From assembly GCF_022569295.1 (NCBI RefSeq), contig NZ_JAKFIA010000002.1, forward strand, positions 472,001 through 536,000: a stretch of DNA of 64,000 nt, read 5' to 3'. The first letter of the stretch is position 1. Each line of letters starts with the position of its first letter. Below are positions 44,801-52,735 of the stretch, one piece after another. The position numbers and the translations under genes were made by a program. The DNA is from Pedomonas mirosovicensis (GTDB taxonomy: Bacteria > Pseudomonadota > Alphaproteobacteria > Sphingomonadales > Sphingomonadaceae). The notes beneath the pieces are model-generated. The model did no database searches, was not told the DNA's origin, and saw only the letters and a list, made by a program, of their open reading frames with translations.

Positions 44801-45056
44801 CCCCGGACGGGGCGAAGAAATAGCCCGCCACCATCAGAACCGTGGCCAGGGCTGCCGTCATCACCGGCGTCAGCGGGCGCGTGGTCAGATAGGAGAGGAC
44901 TACGGGGAACAGGTAGATGACCCATACCGCCGTCCCCAAGGGCAGCAACAGATCGGCCCCGAAGGGAACGGCGATGAGAATTGCCAGAATACCGTAGAGC
45001 AGCGGGTCTAGTCGTCGGTCGATGGCCAGCGTGGTCACGGAAGCCCCAGTCCTCAT
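41883..45056 (-). CDS. Membrane hybrid histidine kinase with GAF, coiled coil and three receivers
   Basis: 1057 aa from ATG 45056; an in-frame TTG at 45062 has better spacing from AAGGAAA and is also possible. N-terminal membrane helices (about 20-120), GAF (about 150-280), a long Gln/Glu coiled coil (about 285-375, [20 protein letters not shown]), HisKA ([20 protein letters not shown]), HATPase ([39 protein letters not shown]), then three receivers ([45 protein letters not shown]; phospho-Asp in [24 protein letters not shown]). It leads the three-gene operon with cheR and the HWE kinase. The multi-receiver end suggests phosphate buffering or branching to several outputs. Confidence 0.9.
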   Translation of the reverse strand: [1057 protein letters not shown]

Positions 45057-45504
45057 GTACAATTCAGGGGTTTCCTTATTCCAAAGACGGTTCGCAAATG
45101 CAACCAGTTGGCAGAGTATCCGAGGTAGATGCCAGAGTAATCAGGGTGAAATTATTAATAATAAAGTCAGAGACAGCGCGCTTAGTGCGAACATGGTCAA
45201 AGTCAAGTCTATGGCGCGCATTGTTCTGGCAAGGTGGAATTTGTCCAGTAGTTTGGCGTGAGCGCTGGTCATTCGGCATGGCGTGCGGATTGCTCGCGCC
45301 CTTGCATCTTTCTATCAGCAACATTTGGTTGTCTTGGGCCGGCGATGCCGCGCGCCGGCAGCCAGGGGAGGGGCGCCGATAATCCTTGAAATGCGCGCCC
45401 AAGGCCGCCATGTAGCGCAGCGGTGCCGGGGCCGTCCGCAAGACGGCTGCCGGCCCGATACGGACAGGCCCACGGTTTCTCCGTAGGTGAGACAGGATCA
45501 CAAC
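45057..45504. other. Gap between the kinase operon and the MFS gene
   Basis: About 450 bases without a convincing gene. It includes an AT-rich stretch (ATTATTAATAATAAAG near 45151-45165) that stands out in this GC-rich DNA and probably belongs to a promoter. I see no RNA gene here. Confidence 0.5.
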
Positions 45505-46701
45505 ATGCGTAGTTCAGTTCCCCGCGGCGCGCGCCCCGGGCTCATCATGCTCGCCCTGGCGGCGGGCGCCTTTGCCATTGGCACCACCGAATTCGCAGCC
45601 ATGGGGCTACTGCCTTTCTTCGCCCGAGATCTCGGCATCGATGAGCCGACGGCAGGCCATGCCATCAGCGCCTATGCCCTTGGCGTGGTGGTGGGCGCGC
45701 CCATCATCGCCGTGCTTTCCGCGCGGATCGCCCGGCGCACGCTGCTCATTGGTCTGATGACCATGTTCGCGCTCGGCAATGCGTTGAGCGCCGTCTCCCA
45801 ATCCTACCACGAGATGATCCTGTTCCGTTTCTTAAGCGGCCTTCCCCATGGCGCCTACTTCGGCATCGCGGCGCTGGTCATCGCCTCGCTCGTGGAACCG
45901 GGGCGGCGCACCAGGGCCATCTCCCGCATGTTCCTCGGGCTCACCATCGCCACCATCATCGGCGTACCGCTGTCCAGCTGGTTCGCCCAGGCGGTCGGCT
46001 GGCGCTGGAGCTTCGTCATCGTGGCGGCCCTTGGTTTGCTCACGGCCACCCTGGTTGCCCTCTGGGCTCCTGCCGACAAGCCTGACAGCGCTGCCAGTCC
46101 CTTGCGTGAACTGGGGGCTCTGGCGCGCGGCCAAGTGTGGCTGACGCTGGTAACGGCCGCCATCGGCTTCGGCGGCCTGTTCGCAGTCTATACCTACCTC
46201 TCCGTCACCCTGGTGGAGGTGACCGGCGTCACGCCCGCCTTCGTGCCGGTGGTGCTGGCGGTGTTCGGTATCGGCATGACCGTGGGCAACCTGGTTGTGC
46301 CGCCCTTTGCCGACCGGGCGCTCATGCCCACGGCCGCCGGCCTGCTGATCTTCAGCGCGGCGTCCATGGCCCTGTTCCCGCTTGCGGCGCACAATCCCTG
46401 GGCCGTGATGGCGAACGTGTTCGTGATCGGCTGGGGCGGCTCGCTTGGCAGCCTTTTGCAGACCCGGCTGATGGAAGTGGCGGAGGACGCCCAGTCACTG
46501 GCCGCCGCGCTGAACCATTCGGCCTTCAACGTCGCCAACGCGCTTGGGCCATGGCTGGCGGGCCTTGCCATCTCGGCAGGCTTTGGGTGGACTTCCATCG
46601 GCTGGGTAGGCTGCGCCCTGTCGCTCGGCGGCCTGCCGACCCTGGTGCTGTCGGTCATGCTGGAGCGCAAGCGGCGCCTGCGGTACGCGGCCGCAAGCTG
46701 A
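45505..46701 (+). CDS. MFS transporter, AraJ-like (DHA1 family)
   Basis: 398 aa, 12 helices. It starts RPGLIMLALAAGAFAIGTTEFAAMGLLPFFARDLGI, which is the DHA1/AraJ/YdhP first helix with the GTTEF motif, and has the inter-helix motif ARIARRTLLIGLM. Members export sugars, drugs or metabolites. ATG 45505 has AGGAT seven bases upstream; a GTG at 45487 is also in frame. Converges on the DUF488 gene three bases away. Confidence 0.9.
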   Translation: MRSSVPRGARPGLIMLALAAGAFAIGTTEFAAMGLLPFFARDLGIDEPTAGHAISAYALGVVVGAPIIAVLSARIARRTLLIGLMTMFALGNALSAVSQSYHEMILFRFLSGLPHGAYFGIAALVIASLVEPGRRTRAISRMFLGLTIATIIGVPLSSWFAQAVGWRWSFVIVAALGLLTATLVALWAPADKPDSAASPLRELGALARGQVWLTLVTAAIGFGGLFAVYTYLSVTLVEVTGVTPAFVPVVLAVFGIGMTVGNLVVPPFADRALMPTAAGLLIFSAASMALFPLAAHNPWAVMANVFVIGWGGSLGSLLQTRLMEVAEDAQSLAAALNHSAFNVANALGPWLAGLAISAGFGWTSIGWVGCALSLGGLPTLVLSVMLERKRRLRYAAAS

Positions 46702-46703
46702 GG

Positions 46704-47063
46704 TCAGCGCCGCTGTAACTCCTCCAGCACCTCCTTGAGAACGAGCGCGTGGTTGTGGTCGCGATCCTTGGCCGAATAGAGCAGGGTCAGCGGGCCATCG
46801 CCGCCGCGCTCCAAAAGCTGGCGCAACTCATCCTCGCGGAGGCGGAGTTCATCCCGGTAGCGGGCGGGAAAATCGGGCCATCGGCCGGGGTCGGCATGCA
46901 GCCACTGCCGCAACTCGGTCGAAGGGGCGATGGACTTGGCCCAGTGGTCGATGGCGGCCTCTTGCTTTTTCAGCCCGCGCGGCCACAGGCGATCGATGAG
47001 GATGCGGCAGCCGTCGTCCGGCGTGGCGGGATCGTAGATGCGCTTCGTCCGGATGGAGGTCAT
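46704..47063 (-). CDS. DUF488 family protein (YeaO-like)
   Basis: 119 aa. The DUF488 pattern is obvious: RTKRIYDPATPDDGCRILIDRLWPRGLKKQEAAIDHWAKSIAPSTELRQWLHADPGRW and the end TLLYSAKDRDHNHALVLKEVL. Function in bacteria is unknown. ATG 47063. No operon partner. Confidence 0.9.
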   Translation of the reverse strand: MTSIRTKRIYDPATPDDGCRILIDRLWPRGLKKQEAAIDHWAKSIAPSTELRQWLHADPGRWPDFPARYRDELRLREDELRQLLERGGDGPLTLLYSAKDRDHNHALVLKEVLEELQRR

Positions 47064-47227
47064 TGTCGTTTTCCGCGCAGATGCTCCTACCGGTCAATCT
47101 AGGGCAGGATGGTCCTGGCATAAAGGGCCCCCCGCCCGCCGGCTTTCAGTGTCCAACATCTGTTGGACGCGTTGCCCAGCACCGTTATACCTGAGGCTTG
47201 GCCGGTCTTGGAGTGCGGGGGTGTTGC

Positions 47228-48235
47228 ATGGATAATCTGGCGCATACGCTTGTGGGCGCGGCGCTCGGTCAGGCGGGTCTTAAGAAGAAAACCGGCCTTG
47301 GCATGGCGACGCTGATGATCGCCGCCAACCTGCCGGATATCGATGTGATCGGCCTCGCCTTTGGCGAGAACCTCGCCTGGCGGCGCGGATGGACCCACGG
47401 CCCGCTCGCCCTTGCCCTGTTTCCGCTCCTGCTCGCCTGGGCCATGGTGGCGTTCGACCGCTGGCAGGCCCGGCGCGGCAAGCGCCCGGAGGCCCGCCTG
47501 CCGGTGCGCTTCAAGTGGGTGCTGGCACTGGCTTATATCGGCGCGCTCAGCCACCCGCTGCTCGATTTTCTCAACACCTACGGCATCCGTTGTCTCATGC
47601 CCTTCTCCGATCGCTGGTTCTATGGCGATGCGCTGTTCATCATCGACATCTGGCTGTGGGGCGCGCTGGGGCTGGGCTTCTGGCTGTCCCGCCGGCGGGA
47701 ACGGGCAGACGCCCTGAGGGCCGGCACCCCTGCGCTTGCCGCGCTCGTTCTGGTTGCCGCCTATGCCGGGGCCATGGGCGCGGCGAGCCTTGCGGCCGAG
47801 CGCTTCGTCGCCCGCGATGTGGCGGCCCGCGGCCTCGGCACGCCGGAGGTGGTGGTCGCCAGCCCGGTGCCCGTCGACCCCTTCCGCCGCCGCATCGTGT
47901 TCAAGCTGGGGGAGGCCTACGGGTTCGGCGATCTGCGCTGGTCGCCCGCCATGCGCTTCGCGCCGGAGCCCGGCCTTGTGTCCACCAACATGAGCCACCC
48001 GGCCATCCCGCTCGCCATGCGGCAAAAGCCGGTCAGGGACTTTCTTTATTGGTCGCGCCTGCCCTTTGCCGTCGTGCGGCAAACGCCTGAAGGCGCGCAG
48101 GTCGTCATCGGCGATGCGCGCTACAACCGCCGGGCCGACGACGGGCCGTTCACGGTTCGCGCGCTTGTTCCCGGCTCAGCGACAGCGCCTTCGCCAGCGC
48201 CAGCAGGCCAATCCCTAGCATCACGGCCAGGGTGA
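47228..48235 (+). CDS. YdjM/YbcI-type metal-dependent hydrolase-like membrane protein (DUF457)
   Basis: 335 aa. The N-terminal MDNLAHTLVGAALGQAGL with its histidine, ANLPDIDVIGLAFGE and WRRGWTHGPLALAL are the conserved metal-like motifs; four to five membrane helices follow, with ALSHPLLDFLNTYGIR in the middle. A periplasmic domain fills about residues 200-300. Family members are called metal-dependent hydrolases by motif only. ATG 47228 follows GGGGG at close distance. The last 86 bases overlap the opposite-strand gene at 48150. Confidence 0.85.
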   Translation: MDNLAHTLVGAALGQAGLKKKTGLGMATLMIAANLPDIDVIGLAFGENLAWRRGWTHGPLALALFPLLLAWAMVAFDRWQARRGKRPEARLPVRFKWVLALAYIGALSHPLLDFLNTYGIRCLMPFSDRWFYGDALFIIDIWLWGALGLGFWLSRRRERADALRAGTPALAALVLVAAYAGAMGAASLAAERFVARDVAARGLGTPEVVVASPVPVDPFRRRIVFKLGEAYGFGDLRWSPAMRFAPEPGLVSTNMSHPAIPLAMRQKPVRDFLYWSRLPFAVVRQTPEGAQVVIGDARYNRRADDGPFTVRALVPGSATAPSPAPAGQSLASRPG

Positions 48236-48515
48236 CGGCGTAAAAGACCGCGCTTTCCTTCGGCGGGCCGAACAGCAGGTGGTCGAGCGTCGGCACCAGA
48301 AGGGAGAGCATCAGCCCCGCATAAAGTCCCCACGCCGCGACCAGCAACGCGGTGCCGCGCCGCCCGGCAAAAAGGGCGGCGGCCAGCATGGCGATCGCAA
48401 CGAGGATCTCGTCGAACGCCAGCGGCAGGAAGCGCGGGTTGCCCCACCAGCGCGCGATCTCGCCAAGGCCGATCAGCAGCGCGAAGAGGACAGTCAAGAG
48501 GCGTAGCGTCTTCAT
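48150..48515 (-). CDS. Small four-helix membrane protein of unknown function
   Basis: 121 aa, hydrophobic almost throughout, with four predicted helices (LLTVLFALLIGLGEIARWW, LAFDEILVAIAMLAAALFAG, LLVAAWGLYAGLMLSLLVPTLDHLLFG, FYAVTLAVMLGIGLLALAKALSL). I do not recognize a family beyond a vague resemblance to small uncharacterized membrane proteins. Its hydrophobic pattern and lack of an explaining frame support it, but the overlap with the neighbouring gene's end is unusual. Confidence 0.65.
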   Translation of the reverse strand: MKTLRLLTVLFALLIGLGEIARWWGNPRFLPLAFDEILVAIAMLAAALFAGRRGTALLVAAWGLYAGLMLSLLVPTLDHLLFGPPKESAVFYAVTLAVMLGIGLLALAKALSLSREQAREP

Positions 48516-48589
48516 GCCGCCGGTTTCGGCCGGGGCGGCCCTTCAAGTCAAGCAGGAAGGGCCGCCCCGGATAAGGCGCCGCGCCGGTC

Positions 48590-49789
48590 TCAGCCGAACA
48601 GCGCGTCGATGGCATGCTGAGGCTGGGTGAACCACTCCGCGCCGTTCTCGGTCACGTAGAAGTGGTCCTCCAGGCGGATGCCGAACTTGTCGGGAACGAC
48701 GATCATCGGCTCGTTGGAGAAGCACATGCCGGGCGCGAGCGGGGTCTTGTCGCCGCGCACCAGATAGGCCGGTTCGTGGATCGAAAGGCCGATGCCGTGG
48801 CCGGTGCGGTGCGGCAGGCCCGGCAGCCGGTAGTCGGGGCCAAGGCCCGCCTTTTCCAGCACGGCGCGGGCGGCGTAGTCCACCACCTCGCAGGGCACGC
48901 CCGGCTTCACCGCGTCGAACGCGGCCTGCTGGGCGGCCTTTTCCAGCTCCCACATGGCGCGCTGCTCGGCATTGGCTTGCCCGAACACATAGGTGCGGGT
49001 GATGTCGCTGTGGTAGCCCTCGATGGTGCAGCCGGTGTCGATCAGCACCACGTCGCCCTCGTGCAGGTACGACTCGCCCGGCAGGCCGTGCGGGAAGGCG
49101 GTGGAACGGCCGAACTGCACGATGCAGAAGCTGTAGCCCGAAGCGCCCATGGCGCGGTGCGCCTCATCGATGAAGCGGCGTACCTCGGTTGCCGTGATGC
49201 CCTCGCGCAGGATGCTGGCGGCGCGTTTATGCACTTCCAGCGTCATCGCCTTGGCCTGCTTCATCAGGGCGAGTTCGGCGGGCGATTTCTGCATCCGGCA
49301 GCCGTCGATGATGGCGGAGCCCTCCACCACGTCGAGGCTCGGCGCGGCCTTGCGGATGCGATCGACGAACATCAGGGCCATGGCGGGGTCAAGCGCCAGC
49401 GTCTGGGTGCCCAGCTCGCGCAGAGCATTGGCGACCAGTTCGCTCGGGCTTTCATGCTCTTCCCACAGGCGGATGTCGGCGTCGATGACGAGTTCGGCCT
49501 GAAGGCTGCCCAGCTCGAAATTCGGGCAGATGACGATGGGCTTGCCGCTTGCCGGCAGCAGCATCGCGACCAGACGTTCGGTTGCGCCCCAGGTGACGCC
49601 CGCGAAGTAGCGCAGGCTGGTGCCGGCGTTCACCAGCAGGGCATCGACGCCGTTCTCGCGCATGAGGCGGCGAGCCTTCTCGATGCGGCCCAGGCGCTCA
49701 TCGACGGTGATGGCCGGGGCCCGATTCTGCCACGGGGTGAGGCTTGCCAGTTCGGCTGCGGCGTTGGAGCCGCCAATTCCGCGCGTCAT
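48590..49789 (-). CDS. M24-family Xaa-Pro peptidase (prolidase/aminopeptidase P-like)
   Basis: 399 aa. An N-terminal creatinase-like domain (about 25-165) is followed by the pita-bread domain with all five metal ligands: Asp in LIDTGC, Asp in YHSDITRTYV, His in HRTGHGIGLSIHEP, Glu in CFSNEPMIV and Glu in IRLEDHFYV. These enzymes cleave bonds before or after proline. Without a signal peptide it is cytoplasmic. It begins four bases after the D-hydroxyproline dehydrogenase-like gene, so the pair forms an operon. A role in releasing (hydroxy)proline from imported peptides fits the locus. Confidence 0.92.
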   Translation of the reverse strand: MTRGIGGSNAAAELASLTPWQNRAPAITVDERLGRIEKARRLMRENGVDALLVNAGTSLRYFAGVTWGATERLVAMLLPASGKPIVICPNFELGSLQAELVIDADIRLWEEHESPSELVANALRELGTQTLALDPAMALMFVDRIRKAAPSLDVVEGSAIIDGCRMQKSPAELALMKQAKAMTLEVHKRAASILREGITATEVRRFIDEAHRAMGASGYSFCIVQFGRSTAFPHGLPGESYLHEGDVVLIDTGCTIEGYHSDITRTYVFGQANAEQRAMWELEKAAQQAAFDAVKPGVPCEVVDYAARAVLEKAGLGPDYRLPGLPHRTGHGIGLSIHEPAYLVRGDKTPLAPGMCFSNEPMIVVPDKFGIRLEDHFYVTENGAEWFTQPQHAIDALFG

Positions 49790-49793
49790 GATG

Positions 49794-51059
49794 TCACTTT
49801 CTGAAACGCTCGAGTGAGAAGGGTGCGATATTAATCACCGGAGTCTCGCCCGTGACAAGAGCCCCGATCGCCTCGCCGGTGACGGCGGCCAGCGTCAGCC
49901 CCAGGTGCTGGTGGCCGAAGGCGTAGTAGAGCCCCGGCACATCCTCGGCGCGGCCGATGGCGGGCAGGTAGTCCGGCAGGGTCGGGCGCGCGCCCATCCA
50001 CTGGCTCACCGGCTCGCCGAACGACAGGCCGAGCGCCTTGACGTGCGACTTCAGCCGCGCCCACTTGCGCGGGTCGGCCGGGCTCTCCAGCCGTCCGAAC
50101 TCCACGAAGCTCGCCGCGCGCAGGCCGGAGCGGAAGCGGGTGACGATCATCGAGCGATCCTCGAACACCACCGGCGGCATGCCCTCGGGCCAGCTCGTGT
50201 TGCTGGTTTGGATATGATAGCCGCGCTCGGCGATGATCGGCACCTTGTAGCCGAGCGGCCGCAAGAGGTCGCCCGAGGAAACGCCGGCGGCCACCACCAC
50301 CGTATCGGCTTCCAGCAGTTCGCCGTCGCTCATTACCACGGAAAGGGAGGCGCCCATCCGGTGCAGGGACTGAACGCTGCCCCGCAGCCGCTGTCCGCCC
50401 AGTTCCTCGAAACGCCGCTCAAGCGTCTCCGCCAGCTGGCCGAGATCCAGGATCTGCCCGCTGCCAAGGAAGCGGATCGCGCCGGCGGGGCGCTTGCCGG
50501 TCAGCGCGGCAATCGCCTCAAGCTCCGCCTCCGTCGCGTCGCGGACCGTCGCCGTGCCCGTATCCGCGCTGGTCCAGGAGGCGCGGCCCTTGGCGGCGCT
50601 CGCCTCGGTTTCCCACACGATGTAGTGGCCGTCCTCGACGAAGAGGTCGGACGCGCCGGCGGAGGCCAGCAGGCGCTGCCAGGCGGGAACGGCCTCGGCC
50701 AACGTCGCCTTCAGCGCCGCCTTGCCGATGGCGAATCGCTTTGGCAAGCTGGCTGCCAGCAGTCGCAGGGAGAAGGGCAGCCAGGCCCCGATGTCCCTGA
50801 GCGGCAGGCCAAGCGCGCCGCCCCGCCAGAACAGACGGCGCGGAAAGCTCTTGATCGTGGCGGCGGAGGCCAGCGGCTCCGTCTGCTCCACGGCAATGTG
50901 CCCGGCATTGCCCCACGACGCGGGCCGAGGCTCTTGGGTGGGGTCAACAAGACATGTCTTGAAACCCTGCGCCTGAAGGTTGATAGCGCAAGCTAAGCCA
51001 ACAAGCCCGCCGCCGACGACGATGGCTGTTTCCGAACTGTGAAATTTCGTCATTGTCAT
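49794..51059 (-). CDS. D-amino acid (D-hydroxyproline) dehydrogenase, DadA-like
   Basis: 421 aa. The FAD-binding N-terminus AIVVGGGLVGLACAINLQAQGFKTCLVDP, the DadA-type AGHIAVEQTEPLAS, and the C-terminal WMGARPTLPDYLPAIGRAEDVPGLYYAFGHQHLGLTLAAVTGEAIGALV are clear. The family oxidizes D-amino acids; next to a 4-hydroxyproline epimerase it is best read as cis-4-hydroxy-D-proline dehydrogenase, giving pyrroline-4-hydroxy-2-carboxylate. ATGs at 51059 and 51053 are both possible. An operator-like CGTAT repeat lies eight bases upstream. Divergent from the epimerase and first of the operon with the M24 peptidase. Confidence 0.88.
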   Translation of the reverse strand: MTMTKFHSSETAIVVGGGLVGLACAINLQAQGFKTCLVDPTQEPRPASWGNAGHIAVEQTEPLASAATIKSFPRRLFWRGGALGLPLRDIGAWLPFSLRLLAASLPKRFAIGKAALKATLAEAVPAWQRLLASAGASDLFVEDGHYIVWETEASAAKGRASWTSADTGTATVRDATEAELEAIAALTGKRPAGAIRFLGSGQILDLGQLAETLERRFEELGGQRLRGSVQSLHRMGASLSVVMSDGELLEADTVVVAAGVSSGDLLRPLGYKVPIIAERGYHIQTSNTSWPEGMPPVVFEDRSMIVTRFRSGLRAASFVEFGRLESPADPRKWARLKSHVKALGLSFGEPVSQWMGARPTLPDYLPAIGRAEDVPGLYYAFGHQHLGLTLAAVTGEAIGALVTGETPVINIAPFSLERFRK

Positions 51060-51066
51060 GGCGCAT

Positions 51067-51081
51067 CGTATACCGTATATT
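51067..51081. promoter_or_regulatory. CGTAT-N5-ATAnn operator, copy a (gap 51060-51291)
   Basis: CGTATACCGTATATT, sharing CGTATAC and ATA with the three other copies at 60037, 62695 and 62872. It lies in the divergent region between the D-amino acid dehydrogenase and epimerase genes. Its right half is the most degenerate of the four. Confidence 0.6.
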
Positions 51082-51291
51082 TTTATGGCGTTCAATGGAG
51101 GTGACGCAGGGTCGAAAGCGCAGAAATGCGGGGTTCTCACCCCGTCGCCACGATCCGGTTCGCCGCCGACGATTCTGTCGACATCGCTATCACGCAGGCG
51201 TTCCTTGCGCGACTGGTGGAAAGAGATGGCGATGGTTAAAAAATATGCAGCAACCCGGCCGATGCGCTCGGCCAAATAAAGGCTGAAACGT

Positions 51292-52290
51292 ATGCGTCAT
51301 ACGTTCTTCTGTATTGATGGTCATACCGCTGGGAACCCGGTTCGCCTCGTGGCGGGCGGTGCCCCCCTGCTCAAGGGCTCGACGATGGCGGAGCGGCGGC
51401 AGGATTTCCTCGCCCGCTTCGATTGGATTCGCACCGGTCTGTGCTTCGAGCCGCGCGGTCATGATATGATGTCCGGCGGTTTCCTGTATCCGCCGACCCG
51501 TGAGGATACGGACTGCGGCATTCTCTTCATCGAGACCAGCGGCAGCCTGCCCATGTGCGGTCACGGCACCATCGGCATGGTGACCTTCGGTCTCGAGAAC
51601 GGCCTCATCACGCCGCGCGAACCCGGCAAGCTGCGCGTCGAGGTGCCGGCCGGCATCATTGATATCGATTACAAGGCCGAGGGCCAGAAGGTGACGTCGG
51701 TCAAGATCCGCAACGTCCCGGCCTATCTTGCCAAGCAGGGCATCGAGATCGAGGTGCCGGGCTTTGGTCCGCTCTCCATCGACGTATCCTACGGCGGCAA
51801 CTACTACGCCATCATCGAGCCGCAGGGCGCCTACACCGGGCTCGATGACCTGGGCGCATCGCGCATCGTCGAGCTGAGCCGCGTCATCCGCCAGATGGTG
51901 CGTGACGTCTACGAGCCGGTTCATCCGGTGGAGCCGACCATTCGCGGCGTCAGCCACGTTCTGTGGGCCGACAAGCCCAAGAGCGCGGATGCGGACGGCC
52001 GCAACGCCGTGTTCTACGGCGAGCGCGCCATTGACCGCAGCCCCTGCGGCACCGGCACGTCGGCGCGTCTGGCGCACCTGCATGCCACCGGCCGGCTGAA
52101 GGTTGGCGATGCCTTCGTGCACGAGAGCTACATCTGCAGCCGCTTCATCGGCCGGATCGAGGGCGAGACCAAGCTGGGCGACCAGCCCGCCATCATTCCC
52201 TCCATCGAAGGCTCTGCCATCTCGACGGGCTTCAACACCATCTGGATCGACCGGGCGGACAAGTTCTGGGCCGGCTTCTCGGTGGTCTGA
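51292..52290 (+). CDS. 4-hydroxyproline 2-epimerase (proline racemase family)
   Basis: 332 aa. It begins FFCIDGHTAGNPVRLVAGG and has both catalytic cysteines: MCGHGTIG near residue 88-90 and DRSPCGTGTSA near residue 250. Cys/Cys marks a racemase/epimerase; the dehydratase branch has lost the first one. The text EPRGHDMMSGG, LYPPTREDTDC and YGGNYYAIIEP closely follows the Brucella hydroxyproline epimerase that turns trans-4-hydroxy-L-proline into cis-4-hydroxy-D-proline. AAAGG lies nine bases before ATG 51292. The product is the substrate of the divergently encoded dehydrogenase. Confidence 0.93.
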   Translation: MRHTFFCIDGHTAGNPVRLVAGGAPLLKGSTMAERRQDFLARFDWIRTGLCFEPRGHDMMSGGFLYPPTREDTDCGILFIETSGSLPMCGHGTIGMVTFGLENGLITPREPGKLRVEVPAGIIDIDYKAEGQKVTSVKIRNVPAYLAKQGIEIEVPGFGPLSIDVSYGGNYYAIIEPQGAYTGLDDLGASRIVELSRVIRQMVRDVYEPVHPVEPTIRGVSHVLWADKPKSADADGRNAVFYGERAIDRSPCGTGTSARLAHLHATGRLKVGDAFVHESYICSRFIGRIEGETKLGDQPAIIPSIEGSAISTGFNTIWIDRADKFWAGFSVV

Positions 52291-52735
52291 GGAAGTCGAT
52301 GCCCCATAGGATCAGCCTCTCCTCATCTATCGGCGCGGCCTCTGGGCGGCGCGATGCAGTCCGGGCGGATGCGCCGCGCGGACAAGGGGGAGAGGCGGAT
52401 CGACAGTTCGCGGCCCGTGGCGTCTTCGCCCGGGCCGCTGCTCTTGCCCGAACCGGGCGCGCCCTTCAGGCTCAAGGGGACAGACTTGGCCTGGCTCGCA
52501 GCGCGCGCACGGCGGGCAGGAGCCTGCGTTTCCGACCGCTGCCTCCCACAAGGGCATCCAGCCGGCGCGCGAAGCTCCGGGCCATCATGGCCGCGTTGCC
52601 GGCAGCCAAGAATGAACTTTGCGTAGTATTTGGCGGAACCGGCTCTTCAAGCTATGGTCGCGCTGTGCAGGAACGGCTAGTCCGTACATTCTGTGCAATA
52701 ATCATATCCAGCTATCAGGAACCGGTATTACGCCT
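52291..52735. other. Gap between the epimerase and the GntR gene
   Basis: About 445 bases. An open frame of 146 codons exists but its sequence is Arg/Gly-rich and lacks a domain or ribosome site, so I treat this as non-coding leader or decayed sequence. No terminator hairpin with T run is visible after the epimerase. Confidence 0.45.
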
